Origin: Sipunculus nudus
Lineage: Eukaryota > Annelida > Sipuncula > Golfingiida > Sipunculidae
Direction of reading: 5' to 3'
Assembly: GCA_026874595.1 (NCBI GenBank)
Contig: CM049313.1
Span: 65,476,159 to 65,540,158, forward strand
Length of the DNA: 64,000 bases
How positions within the stretch are numbered: position 1 is the stretch's first letter; each line of letters begins with the position of its first letter. This document shows positions 11,484 through 25,300 of this stretch, piece after piece. The notes beneath the pieces were generated by a model. It was given only the letters and a program-made list of their open reading frames with translations. It was not told where the DNA came from and made no database searches. Position numbers and translations under genes: made by a program.

Positions 11484-14400
11484 CATCACTCATTAATCTG
11501 ATTGACTCTGCATGCGTCAGCTTTGAAAACACAAATGAATTTTATCGCCTGTACGTTCACTTGTGGGTGTGTCAAGTGTCCCTGTGCAAATGAAATTTTA
11601 TATGCACATGGATGGCCAATAAATTTATTAATATAAATTAATGTGTGCAATATGAGATCGTGACTTGATTCAGTCGTTTTAAAATTAATTGATACTAGTG
11701 GAATATAGGCCTAATTCATCCCTATATGTAAAACAAAATCGGCATCGAGCAATGGCCGATATTACACATGTAAGCCTATATTGACTGAGCGAGTTAATTG
11801 CAGCAAAAATATTATATGGTGACAAAAATAAATAAATTAACATCAGGTAAAACAAGATTGATACGCACTTATCCAACATATATAGGAACATAACTGTTGA
11901 CTCTTTTATTAATTTCATAGATCCATACGTACCTATAAAAGGTTGTAAATTTATAAACAATCTTTCATCCTTATTGTACATATTTGATAATTATATCATA
12001 TCATAAATATTCTACTTCAATTCAGTAAAACGTGTGCCTTTCCGATCAGATGCTAAAGTTGACAATTTAACCCTCTCAATTAATATTTTTTCTAGGACTC
12101 AATTAAGATTAGTTAAACTCTTGTTGGACAAAATGGGGTATATTTACCAAAAATGGTACATTTCATGTCCCGAAACTATATTTGTTATTGAGAAATTAGC
12201 AATGCTAAAAATGGCATGATTATAACCATTCAAATTGTAGTGTATAGCTGAAGCTATAACCTTCATTATGAGATAAAAATAACTTAAATCGGGACAGAAA
12301 TGGATACAAAAATAGCTGCAAATGTTACAATATCTTTAAATTTCCGTTGTCCCTTTTTCTCGAATCTTAAATTAAAAAAAAAGGTTATATTCTGGAACCA
12401 CGTTTCCATTTAAACAGATTTTGCTTTCCATGTGGACACACCGGTGAAAATTAATGATGATGATATTTTTGCTTGATTTTTCCTGAGCGTTTCGTTTTTA
12501 TATCGAAATTTGGACAAAAAGGTTTGTACCCAAAAATATACGCGGTACCGTTACCTGGCCTTTTGACCTCGCAGCACGTGAACAGAAACTACTCTGCTGA
12601 TGCAGGTGTCAGCGTTTATTAATGTTCAGACATTTTGTACAAATAAACCACAATTAAATTGAGTAACTGTCTGTTAATCATTAAAGGGTTAAAAAAATCA
12701 CCGTATGTTTATTTGGACTCGACACCGTTTCCCTTGCGAACAATTAATTAACCGTTACATATAACTCCTCGAAAATGACCTCCTCTTATACATATTGCTC
12801 ATGTAGTGATAACTCGTGCTGCCCTCTAAGGGACGGTATGGAAGTTATTTATTGTCCTGCATATGATGTAGAGATGAAAACTTCTCAGCACCGTACGGTA
12901 CTTAGGCAGTTAGGCTACCACTGGAAACCGTTACCCGCATGAAAAAAAAAATAATGATGTCGAGAGCAAGTTAAGGGTGTCAAGAACTAAGTATTAAATC
13001 CAATATATGAATTTGAAACAAATTTTTGGCTAAATATTTCAAACATATATGCGTTTCTTCTATTCAAACATGCTGGTATAAATTTTGCTGAATTACCAGT
13101 GTTTTACTTTTAATACATAATACTGGTATTCCAGTAGTCACTAGAAACTCAACATCGTTACTTTGAGGATTTAAAATCATGTTTTTAAGTTTACAAATTA
13201 AATTTTCTTATTAAGTAAACAACAAAATTAACAAAGTATTTCGAATAAAATTCTGAATGTAGATGTACGCAAGTATTTTGTCTGATAAATCCCTGCAAAT
13301 GCACCTCTCTTTAAGAAAAAAAGGAATAAAGTATTTTGTCAAAATTTAAATAAAAAAAGCAAATATATTTTTTTTCACACTTTTTTTGTACAATTTATTA
13401 TAAAAATTCGTTATGATTTTATATTTTGGGGGAAATCATAAAAAAATATAAAGTAAAAAAATTCTTAAATGTGCTAGTGAGATTTTACTTCCTGTGACGG
13501 TGTCGAGAAAAAGGTTCACATGCATTTTATCCTTACCTTGACTATTGAAAAAAAGGGAAACTGAAAAGTGCACCACTGGAATTATTCTATAATTCTAAAT
13601 ATATTTTCATACAAATTAAGTTATGTTATATCCAATATAATATTTTACAAAATCACCATGCATGAAAACCCTTGAAATGCGACGTTTCCTGCAGATTGAA
13701 AAATAACAGAAGGACTGGTTCCATTAACTGAAAAGTCGAATTTAGTCGACAGCAGGGTCCCCTGGTGTTATTTTGTTTAACTAAATTTCTCATATGCGAC
13801 TGACTGTACTCGAGGTTTGAAGAATGGTGCTACCCAGTGCCTCAAAATGGTTAGTGGATTATGGTAATCTCCTGAACTTCCGGTGTCAACAAAAGTGGAC
13901 AATCCACAGCCGTGAAAACTGTCATCCCCAGGCAACATCTGGTAATCGTTATGACGTAATATTATTTCCATGAAGCAATCATATAACCAGTCTGTAGGAA
14001 AGCACTGTCATGCAGCGCTCACGCCCGCAGAACAATGCCCGAACACAGAGTGAAAAGCGCAGGGCCACAGGACCCGATTGCTGCTTACATTAACTGATTA
14101 AGGCTGGCGCAGCTCTGTCAGTGCTGTAGTTGCTTACCTGGCTCCGGTAGCCGTGTCAGCTCTAGAACTGACCCATCACTGTGATATTTTGATTTGTAGA
14201 CACTGCTGTGTAAGTTAATACATGTCCAAAGAGATTTATTCACCCGATTTTATTAGCACTGCAAAAATTTATATACTACTGGTAATGATATTAAACAGTT
14301 AAAAGACTTGGGTAGTTTGGACTTTGGAGGTTTGATAATAATAAATCAGCTATTGATATAATACCGGACCAGGACACCGATCCTACACTTCCCATGAGTA

Positions 14401-16051
14401 TGCACACTGCTGGTAGGTAGTAGGTACTGTGGCACCGACTGTTGGACCTACCAGAACATTTAGTTATGAATACAAATTTTAATTGTAGCACTTTATGTAG
14501 GACATTCTACAACTTGTAGAATATGCATAGACCCAGAGATCTGCAAAATTTACAAAACGTTTTTCATTAAGTGTGACAGAAGCGAACTGTTTTTTTTAAT
14601 TGGCCATGCATGACCAAAGCAAGTTTAAAATACATGTATTTACAGATAAATGTTTAAACAATAGTCCTATATAATTATATGTTCATTGTTTACAGGTCTG
14701 AGATGAAGTCCATATATGATTTTTAATGAAAATATAATAAGGCCTACCCCAGTTTGTCATGTTAAGAAATTAATAAAAACTGATAAATATAATGGGCTTT
14801 ATAATTAATTAATTTCTATTTCATGTAGGCCTTTAACTTTAAAGATTATCCATGAGTTGTACTGAGTATTACTTATATTGTTGATGTTTGTATGTAATTC
14901 TAGCTCTTCATTTAATCGCGTATGTGCTAACTGATAATTTCAGTCCAGACCTTTTGCCCTTGGCATTGACCTTTAGCTCTCTAGACATTTGGTATTAAAA
15001 TATAAATACAATTAGCTGATGACAATTACTGGCAGTGGTGATGGGTCAGGCACAGACCTTGACACAAAATCTTTCAATATATTACACAATTTTTTCAATA
15101 TATAACACAAAATCCTTCAATGTCAGGTGTTGATTTAATGAAAAATTGGACAGCTGTGAAACCTTATTGTCTGTTAAATATATGCCGGTCACACATAACA
15201 CAGCAAGTCATATTTGAATGCATTTGAATCACATTTGAATGGTATTTGGCCAAATACATGCAAATACATAAACGGTATACAAATACATTTTATACTGACT
15301 TGTATACCTAGTTTTACTATAAATTTACATGTCCCCAAACCTGTTGGGCACAAAAGGAAGGCTCAAACTTTATTTTTTTCAGGTGTAATTGGAAAACTAT
15401 TTTACTTCATATCACCTGCATAATCTTACCAGTAATGCACTTGTGTCGGCAAAAAGGGTGCATAATATTTTGAAGTGACTTCAACTGAGCATTGGCTTTT
15501 ACTCTAGTGTTAGAGAAGCTCTTAGAGCTGCATAGTGGGTTTCTTTGGTAAATAAGTCACCTAAATTCAGTGCTTTTTATTGAAAAAAACCCAACAGAAA
15601 ACAGAAATAATTATACCTCCTAATCCTTTTAATCATACATTTGTCTAGATGCAAGTAAATAATGAATTTATATTTTGTCTTTATTGTCTGTATATTGATT
15701 GTTGAAGTAAGTATGAATTGTATATAAAGTGAATAAATTGTAAGAATTCTAAAGTTTGATAAAAGCAAATGAACTCATCAGTTAGGAATGGTAAACAAAC
15801 CCTTTATAAACTAAGAAAACCCTTTATTTTCTTCTTTCCAGGTTTTCAACAGTGATGCCATGTACCTGTGTATTAATTAAGGGCAGAGTTGAAGTTCATA
15901 AATATGAGATTCTTCCATTTTTCTGAATGGCAGAGCTGTGGATAATGAAAAAGAGTCGTCATCAATAATTAAAAACCAGCAAACAACAATGACTTTCCTC
16001 AAATGTTCTAAAAAGAGTTTATGATAACTGGTGACTATAGCAACCAGAATT
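11484..16051. other. Intergenic / probable arrestin promoter and 5' UTR region
   Basis: No coding exon is recognised. A relatively GC-rich stretch at about 13,970-14,170 could contain the arrestin promoter or a non-coding first exon. A strong acceptor (TTTCTTCTTTCCAG, ending 15841) lies 210 bp before the start codon and may begin the 5' UTR part of coding exon 1. A forkhead-type GTAAACAA occurs at 15791-15798. These are suggestions only, since none is tied to a transcript. Confidence 0.3.
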
Positions 16052-16310
16052 ATGGGCAAGTTAAAATGTTTTGAAATTGTGTTCCCTGAGAACAGAACTG
16101 TGTATCACCCAGGAGAAAGGGTGACTGGTCAGTGTGTTGTTGAGCTCAAGGGAGACATGAAAATGAGAGCTCTTCGAATATTCATGAGGGGTGTCGCCAA
16201 AGTTCACTGGACTGAGTCACGCAGCACTGGCACTCGGCTCGGCTCCTACACAGAGCACTACAATGCTGAAGTAGAATACTTCTTTAAGAGACAAGTTTTA
16301 TTTGGTGGAG
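16052..16310 (+). CDS. ARRDC3: Arrestin coding exon 1 (residues 1-86)
   Basis: The exon starts at ATG 16052 (A at -3) with MGKLKCFEIVFPENRTVY. It contains GERVTGQC, MRGVAKVHWTESRS and YNAEVEYF, matching ARRDC3 GDTVSGRV, ARGHAKVRWTESRN and YTEEVEYF. The donor is GGAG|GTGAGT, phase 1. The frame is open upstream to a GTG at 16031, but ATG is preferred because MGK aligns with the family start. Confidence 0.93.
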
Positions 16311-19300
16311 GTGAGTTGCTGTTTGATTCAACTTTTTTCAAAACATCATGACTTTTATATAGAAAGATATATACTGTGGTTGGCGTCATATTCATGGGTT
16401 TTAATTTTGTGATTTTCACATTTTAGCTCAGCTGACTATAAGTCATCTGAACTATAGTCGTAGTCCATTGTCTGTCGTCCCTCCATCCGGATGTCCATCC
16501 GTAAGACTGGCACGTTTCGACCAGGCTTGGGTCAAGTACATGTACTTGTACTTGGTACTTGTACTCAAGTACAAAATTTTCAGTACTTGGCCCGTACTTG
16601 TACTTGGAACTTTTTACCAAGTAAAGTACTTGTACTGTACTTGTACTTGCTAAAAATGTACTTGAAAAATCAAGTACATTCCAAGTACTAGTCAAGTACA
16701 TGTATTTTTTTAAAATATTTTGAATACAGAGCATATGGATTGATGGATGTGAGACAAGATTTACATGTCACAATAATAGCCTACACTATTAAACATCAAA
16801 CATGCCTCTGTTTATCCATGGTTTACTAATCAAAGGTCAGATTGTGCCAGGTAACTTATTTGGCTGTGACCTACTCTGTCCAGTACTCTTATGTAATTAG
16901 CACCAGTGGTCACCAGCAATTTGGCAGCTGGCCGATGCTTGCCTCCACAGTAGGCACATCCTGGGCAATTACTGGACAAGAACTGATTCTGTTCAGCATT
17001 ATTTGCTGATATGCTTCATGATCAAGGGACTCACAGGAAGTAATAGAAAGTAATATGTATTACTCTATTACTTTGCCTTCTGTTTCTATTACTATTACTA
17101 TTACAGCTCAAATTTTTGAGTCTATTACTATTACTATTACATGGGAAAAGCTGTAATAGTCTATCCTCAGACCTGATTATATGAACAGCTTGTGGAAACA
17201 CTACCCACTTAATAGTTCTGCTGAGTAAGTTTGTCCCAGGTTACATCTGCTCATGCACCAGGCTAATAAGCTGTGGTAACTGAGAAGATCAGGTTGGTAT
17301 TAGTGGTGGGAGTCGGTTCCTTTTTTATAATCAATCATCAGTTTAAGCAAACCGATCAATGATGGATTAGTAATCGGTTCAGGCAAATATAAAGAAATAT
17401 GCAATTATCTGTGAAATTGTACTTTCTTAACCCAGCCCGCATGTCTTAGTAATTCTACCTAAAAAAAAAGAAGTTTTGCCTTTTTTATATTTTCCTGTGA
17501 TCAGTAAGATATGCTTTTCAAAGTTTCATTTAAATTATTTATAATTAACAAGAATTAAAACACTATCCAGGACATCTACTTGCTGCATAGACCTAGAGAA
17601 TTTATGGAGCATTTTAACGCCATACCACCCATACTGTGCAATGTACATCTTGTTACAAAACTCCCCGCTAATTCTCCAGCTCCCTGCCAGCTCACAGAGG
17701 TTTATTAAGTCCTCTGTTCTCGCATCTACCGTGTTATACTCAGTTACATAGGAAGTTAATATGGAAAAAGACTAATTATTTGAAGCGCAGAATGTTGTAA
17801 AAAATGGAAGAATAATTTTAGCCTATGAGATAATAGGCATTCTGGGAAAAAAGTCATGATAATGATGTAATCGATAGTTGCCTTTGTTAATTGAGCGCTT
17901 GAAAGTGGCAGGAAACTGACGGACTTTCGATAAAACTTGATTGGCCCACCTCTAGTTGGTAATGAGTAAATCTGGAATTGAGTTGTCACAGCTGAACTAT
18001 ACACAACCCTCAGGTGGACTGTTTAGCTGATCAGCTGCGAGTTTAACACACCTGACAGATTAGTACAGAGACTCTTAAGCCACTATATAATAAGTGACAG
18101 AATTGGCAGATTCAGAATAGTCATTCAGAATAGGCATCAAAGCACCATTTCTTGTGTACTGATGTGCGACTGTGTAATTGTGTATATAAATACTGAAAGG
18201 CCATCAAGACTGTAACCCTGGATTACCTAGAATATCAACAACAAAAAAATTTCAGCAATTGGAGCATCAACCCATTTTTTGTGTACCAGTACTGATATCT
18301 GACTGTGTAACTGTGTATAATATAGGGAACTGTTTTATCAATAAATATTCAGAAAAATTGCTTTTTTAATGGAAAGTACTTGTACTTGTACTCAAGTACA
18401 GACCCCTGTACTTGTACTTGTACTCAGGTACATTGAAAAATTGTGTACTCGTACTTGTACTTGAAAAATTCTGAAGTACTTGTACTTGTACTCAAGTACT
18501 GACCCCCTGTACTTGACCCAAGCCTGGTTTCTACACCATTGGACCTACAAATCTGAAATACGGCATACAGTTAGATGCCCCCAAAATCTCCTACCATGCT
18601 GAAAATTGGGTCAATAGGACTTAGTTCCTTCGAGATATTAAGGAAAAACCTCAATTTTTTATTAGGAATCTATTTTCACACTTCAGGACCGCCTTTTATC
18701 AAAACCACTCATCTGGTTTTCTTTATATTTACCATAAATATTCCTCTATATAGTTCCTATGGACATGCCAGAAATTAAGCCAGTATTATTTAATTTAAAA
18801 AAAGTTATTGGCCCAAACATAATGGACTTTGTAAAAAAATCAGGAAAGATATTTGGTCACCGAAAGACCTAAGTGTTAAAGGTAGGGACTTTTTTCCAGT
18901 AATACAACTTTAATAAATCAAAATTTAATCGTATACCAAAAATTAGATCAAAATCTGTAAATTTTTTTTTAAATATTGGCAAAAATATAAAATTGGTACC
19001 TTAAATTTTGCCCAAGTTTGACCATGGCACGTTTTTTTCCTGTAACTGCTGTTGATTTTATTTTCAAAACATGTTTTTGTTAGCATTTCAACTGTTAACA
19101 CCAAAAATTTTAAACCAGTTGATCAAAAACTGTAGATTTTTTTCAAGTTTTCAAGCACCATGTCACATATTGTTTACATCAAGCTAGTGTTATGCAGTTT
19201 GCTAGAGCTCAGCTCCCCAGCTTCAGCTTTAAGTTCCTTAAATTTGGCATACAGTTAGATGTCCCCAAAATCCCCTACCATGCCAAGAATTTGATCACTA

Positions 19301-22300
19301 GGACTTAATTCCTTCAAGATATTAATTAAAATCTTCATTTTTAGCTCAGCTGACTTTCAGTCATGCTGGGCTATAGTGATGGGTCTTTGTCCGTCGTCCT
19401 TCCGTCTGTCCGTCCGGCCGGCCATCTGGCCGGCTGTCCGTTAGCAGGGCACAAATCGTAACCATAGGGGCTAGGGCCATGAACCCTATGCAGTCTTAGA
19501 GGTTCTAAAAAGATCTCCTTGCAAACCTGAAATTAGGTCACTGCGACCTATATTCTCAAAGTTATGGGTTGTGTTTGCACCCCCCAGAAAAAATTCTTTT
19601 AGCCAAAATTTTCATCCCAAACCTTCCATCTTTCACATACAGCTCACCTACCAACAGGGGAAGAACCATAATTATTTTGAGGTCACAAGGTCAAAGTCAA
19701 GGTCACAGAACCAACTTCTTTGAAAAGCCTGTGGATGCATTTTAAGCCAAACCTTTCATCCCAATTCTTTGATCTTTCACATAAAGCTCACCTACTAAGT
19801 GGGAGAAGAATCCTATAGATGTTGAGGTCACAAGGTCAAAGGTCAGGGTCACAAGATCCACTTCTTTGAAAAGGTTGTGGACACATTTCAAGCTAGACCT
19901 TTCATTCCAAACCTTCCAGCACTGATATCGCTTCTCTGCCAACAGGGGAAAAGACCTGTTGATTTTGAGGTCAAAGGTCAAGTTCACAGCACCCTCTTCT
20001 TGCGTGGAGTCATTTTCAGGCAATCTTTTCAATCTATACTTTCCATCTGTCATATATATGGCTTACCTACCAATAGGGGAAGAAGCCTATTGATGTTGAG
20101 TTCAAAAGGTCAAAGGTCAATGTCACAATATTGTTCTAAATGCTTATGAACATATTTCAAGTGAAACTGTTCAACCCAAACCTTCAGTCTTTCACATATG
20201 CCACATCTATGCATCACTCAATGTGATTCAAACTTCATATTTATGGGTCTTTTTGCATGAAGGAATAACTGATTGATTTTGAGGTCAGCTGGTCAGGAGG
20301 TTAAAGGTTGCAGGTCAAAGTTATTCACTCATTGGTTGCCAAGTAATTACACCCGGCCAGATGTAATTGATTAGTAGTTACCCATCATTTAGAAAGAATC
20401 CAGTTGATATGTGGGCAAAAGGCCAAGGTCATAGGTCAGGTCAACTTATTTTGTAGACCATCTCTATTTTTCTTGTATATATTAGCTTGCACTCCAGCTG
20501 GTACATCTCACTGTGTGGCTGTAATTGTGAGTGACACTGGTGACATAAAACTCCCTTTTGTATCAGGCTATTAAGTGATAAGGCTGAGTGATAAGTACCT
20601 CGTTACTGCATAACAAAACACTGTTGTTGGAATACTTCAGCCAGGATTTAACACTATGAGAGTATAGTATTAAGGTTTAGCTACTGATTTATTAGATGAT
20701 GGGAACATTTTGCAGTTTATTTTATGGAATCATAGCAATAAACGTAGTTTCCTAGATATCTGAATATTTTTATATAAATCTCCACATATAAAAGCAAGTG
20801 TTTGTTCTCATAATATGTGGATGTGTACTTGATTTAGGATGGCTTTATTTTATTACAAGACTCTTAGTCATGCTTTCTGCATTTCTTTTCTTTCAGGTTT
20901 TGCAGTTTACCAACCCTGCTGACCCCATTGAAAAGCAGAGTGATAATAAAAAATATAGGACCTACACTTTTACATTTGCATATCTATAAATCTGATATGA
21001 GCGCCTGAACATGCCTTTTGAATTGTTTTGGACATTCATTACTGTAACATCATTTGGAGAATTTGCCCCAAGTTTGGTCTCTTATTGGAGGATGTGTGAT
21101 ATCAAATGTCAGACTTGTCAGAAATCCATTTTGTCTGCCAGTTAGCCACCTTAGAAATCCTTTTTTCAGTGCAGTTTCAGTAATTTTCATTAAATTTTTG
21201 GTCCGATTTAGAGAATGGTTGTTATCTGATTTCAGACCTGTCAGAAGTCCAAAATGGCCACCAGGCAACCATCTTTAAATTCCTTTTGATCATATTATCT
21301 CAAGAACTGTTAAAGTGAAGGCAGTCAGATGTATATTAATGTAATCTTGCAAAGGATTGGGTCAAATATTTCTTAATAAATATTATCATCATATATGAAA
21401 GTGCAGTACAGTTGGCTTGTATTGAATAAAAATTCATACAGAAGCACCTGTTTCTCAATAATTCTTGCATGGATTTCCTTGATTTTTTGCTATATATTTT
21501 GATCTTATATTTGCCCTTTGTGGTGTTCCTTTTGAGACTGACAGGTATCAAGTAAGCTATGGGAATAGTTCTGGATACCTTAACAATCATACATTTTCCT
21601 CAGACCATCAATTCACTGTTTTAACCAGACATAGGTGATATATATTTCTGTTGTCGTAGAAAATTTCAACAAATTAGCAAATTGGTTCTTCAAAATTTGA
21701 CTGGAAGTTGTGAATCTCAGCCCATGATGTCGCAGGTCATGTTTGGCAGCTGAGCGTCATGACCCATGGGTCACTTGTTCCATTAAAAACCCATTGTTAC
21801 ATTTTAAGACTGCCTAATATCAAAACCACTGATAAGATTTTGATCATATATAATATACATATTTTTCTATTGTTACGAAGACAAATATTTGAGGGGAAAA
21901 TCCTGGGTCAATCCCGGTTTCGAACCCAGGTCGGTGGCGCACAAGTCCGGCGAACCAACCGCTTCCCTAGCAATGCAAGCTTCACTAGCAAGACAGTTCG
22001 GTCCGCTTTTTATGTGCACCCTGTAACACATCCCCTCTTAAGAGCGTTCTGCCATCAGAACAAGACTAATTTTCCCCAGGATTCACACTTTGGTGAGCTT
22101 AATCCCTGGGCCACAAAGTTTTATCATCATCCCGGACGAGCCCTCATTTTGTTACGAAGACAAATATTTGAGGGGAAAATCCTGGGGCGATCCCGGTTTC
22201 GAACCCAGGTTGATGTAGCACAAGTCCGCCAAACCAACCGCTTTGCTAGCAAAGCAAGCTTCACTAGCAAGACAGTTCGGTCCGCTTTTTATGTTCACCC

Positions 22301-25300
22301 CGTAACACATCCCCTCTTTAGAGCGTTCTGCTATCAGAACAAGACTAATTTTCCCAAGGAGTCACACTTTGGTGAGCTTATTCCCTGGCCCCAAAGTTTT
22401 ATCGTCACGTCGGACAAGCCCCCATTTTGTTAAGAAGGCAAATTGTTGGGTGGAAAATCCTGAACTGATCTGGAAGTCAAGGGGAAAATCCTGGGTTGAT
22501 CCCGGTTTCGAACCCAGGTTGGTGGAGCACAAGTCCGGCGAACCAACCGCTTCGCTAACAAAGCAAGCTTCACTAGCAAGACAGTTAGGTCCGCTTTTAT
22601 GTGCACCCCGTATCACACCCCCTCTTAAGAGCGTTTTGCTATCAGAACAAGACTAATTTTCCCAAGGAGTCACTCTTTTGTGAGCTTATTCCCTGGACCA
22701 CAAAGTTTTATCGTCAAGTTGGACAAGCCCCCATTTTGTTTCGGAGACAAATAAATGAGGGGAAAATTCTGGGCCGATCTGGGAGTCAAACCCAGATCGG
22801 TGGTGCACACGTGCTGCAAATAACCGCTTTACTAGCAAAGCAAGCTTCACTAGCTAGACAGTTCGGTCTGCTTTTTATGTGCACACCGGAACACTATACA
22901 TTCCCTATGCTCATGCCAGAAATGATGTCAGTATTGTGTAATTGTTTGAAGTTATGGGCCCAAACATAATGCACTTTTAAAAAAGCGGGTGCCCTATAGT
23001 AATCGACCTGTCCGTCTGTCCGTCTGTCTGTCCGTCCGTCGACAAATTCTTTTCCAGATGATAACTCCAGTTAGGATTGACGGATTGGGTTCAAACCTGA
23101 AATATATATTAATCATCAATAATGAAGATCCCTATCGATTTTTGGGTCCAGAGGTCAAAGGAAAAAAAAGTTATTCACAGTTTGATGTTAAATTTTAGGT
23201 CCCTCTTTCAGCAGAATAGAAATCATAATTGTAACCATAATTGTTTGTTCCACCTTAACAGTAGGACAGGTCCTCATGTCAACAGCAACGAAGCATGATA
23301 ATTGGTCATAGTCAGCCATTTTTCTGAAAGTTATGCGGTAAAAACCATTACTGAACACCTAGTAAGGTTGCACTCTCTTAGCAAATATGCATGCAAAAGG
23401 ACACACATTGTTAACAACAATAACTCGTAAAAAGTTTTTCATATAAGGTCCCCAGACTCACAGCAGTGATGGACCTTTTGATGAATACATCATGTTTGAA
23501 GATGGGTGACCTTGATGGATTTTCAAGGTAACAGAGGTGATAATGCTAAAATGATGTTAACCAAATAGCTCGCAAACAATTTGACTAACACTCACTGAAC
23601 TTGCACCAGTAATGTTTGTTATGAAGGGCTAGGTCAAATTCGAAGATGGATGACCTTGACAGAGGCGATAATTCTCAAATGATGTTAATGCAATAACCCG
23701 CAAAGAATTTGATGAACAATCAAATTCGTTTCTGCATAATAACTCCCCTAACATATGATGGATAGGATTCAAACATGAGATGTATCACCCATGGCCTAAG
23801 GGAGAAGCTTATTGATATTTTGGTGAGAAAGAAAAAAAAAGTAATACACAGTTTGTTGTTCAGTTGCTGGTGTCTCCTTCAGCAGGCCAGAAATGGATGA
23901 ATCTTTTTTGAGTCACTCCTGTACAGCGGCATTAGATTTTCACAGCATATTTTGTACAGACAATTTGAAGATTCCCCAGAAAAGGATACACTGGCCCAAC
24001 GCACCACAGTGGCTCTCATTTAGACCATGTTTGGACAAATCTATCTCCACTTCCAACATCTCAAGGAATTTGGACCTATTATAGTGACCATCAACAAATT
24101 AACATTGATATTCATATATAGCCATTCTACACATCGCAGCGCATCTGTAGACCCAAGCCCAAGAACAGCTGAATCTCAGTTCAAGAGAATGACCATTTTA
24201 TCACTACTTACCAGCAGCTGACTCTCTCTAATACTTCAAGGTTTATGTACAGACTCAAGCCTCGCATATAATAAGGCCAATTAAACATACAAATACTGGA
24301 AAAATATTTGACACAGCCTAGCCAAGTTTTAAACCAAGAATAATTGCCACAGTTAATACAGAAATACAGAAACTAAAAATGCATGCAGTTCTTTTATATC
24401 ATTATTTTGATAGCTTTGAACATTTTCACTTTACCATATCTTTTCTTCCAGTTTATACATGTCAGCTGTTCTTTACAGGTTCTTTAATTTTCAAATATCA
24501 CTCTTTCAGCCCATGCTACCGAAGTACACCAAATTCACAGTACTTCAATTTATAATGACTGCATCTTTTGCGGGGCCCTTACTGACCTGTCAGTTTTCTA
24601 GTTTAATCAAGATTCAATTGAATACCATAAATTAGTTCTGAATTTTTGAAATTTTTTAAGTTATTAGTATTAATATAAAATTAGTACCTTAAGTTTTGCC
24701 CAACTTTGACCATGGCACGTTTGTTTCCTGAGAGCACTGTTGATATAATTTTCATATCATGCACACATAAGGATTTCATCTTTGAAGTTTAGAAAGCTGA
24801 AAGAAATTAGCCAAATATTGTAGCTTTTATTAATGTTTTTATGAGAACATGTCAGACCCAGGCTCTACCCAGCTCCTCATCAGTCACCTGTATGTTGACA
24901 TTGTTGACCTTTCATCAAATTATGCATGCTTGAGGTGAGGCATACACTGTGGCAGCCAGGCAGCTAATGCCCAGCCACAGTTGATCAAGGTGTCCAACCA
25001 AACTCATCTGGTAGTTGTTTTGAAAAACAACATAACAATAAACTATAAATTAATTAATTTTTATTGGTTTTTAATAACAAATTAAAGAAAATAGAAAAGG
25101 AATTTGTTAGTTGATGAGTAACAGAAAATTAACTTGCAGTTACTGATGATGTAAGAATCTTGTATGGATGGATAGAATGTCAGTGGCAATGTTATTCCAA
25201 ATAACACCATGCAGTCACCCATGGTATTTTTCAGTTCAATTTTAATAATTAAAAAATAAATCATATTATTCATTACTAATCATTAGGGATCATGTGATGG

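Noticed and set aside
15791-15798. Forkhead site GTAAACAA 250 bp before the arrestin start codon (ARRDC3 and TXNIP are FoxO targets in mammals)
   Set aside because: An 8-mer match in AT-rich DNA is expected by chance; no transcription start is known to anchor it.
20898-20989. Possible alternative arrestin exon after an excellent acceptor (CATTTCTTTTCTTTCAG), reading VLQFTNPADPIEKQSD and YTFTFAYL
   Set aside because: Exon 1 ends in phase 1; in that phase this segment hits TGA after eight codons. There is no donor before the in-frame stop in the attractive frame, and it lies inside a repeat element.
21759-22433. 224-codon open frame
   Set aside because: It runs through two copies of a ~280-bp tandem repeat whose unit happens to lack stops; the tRNA-like signal is on the other strand.
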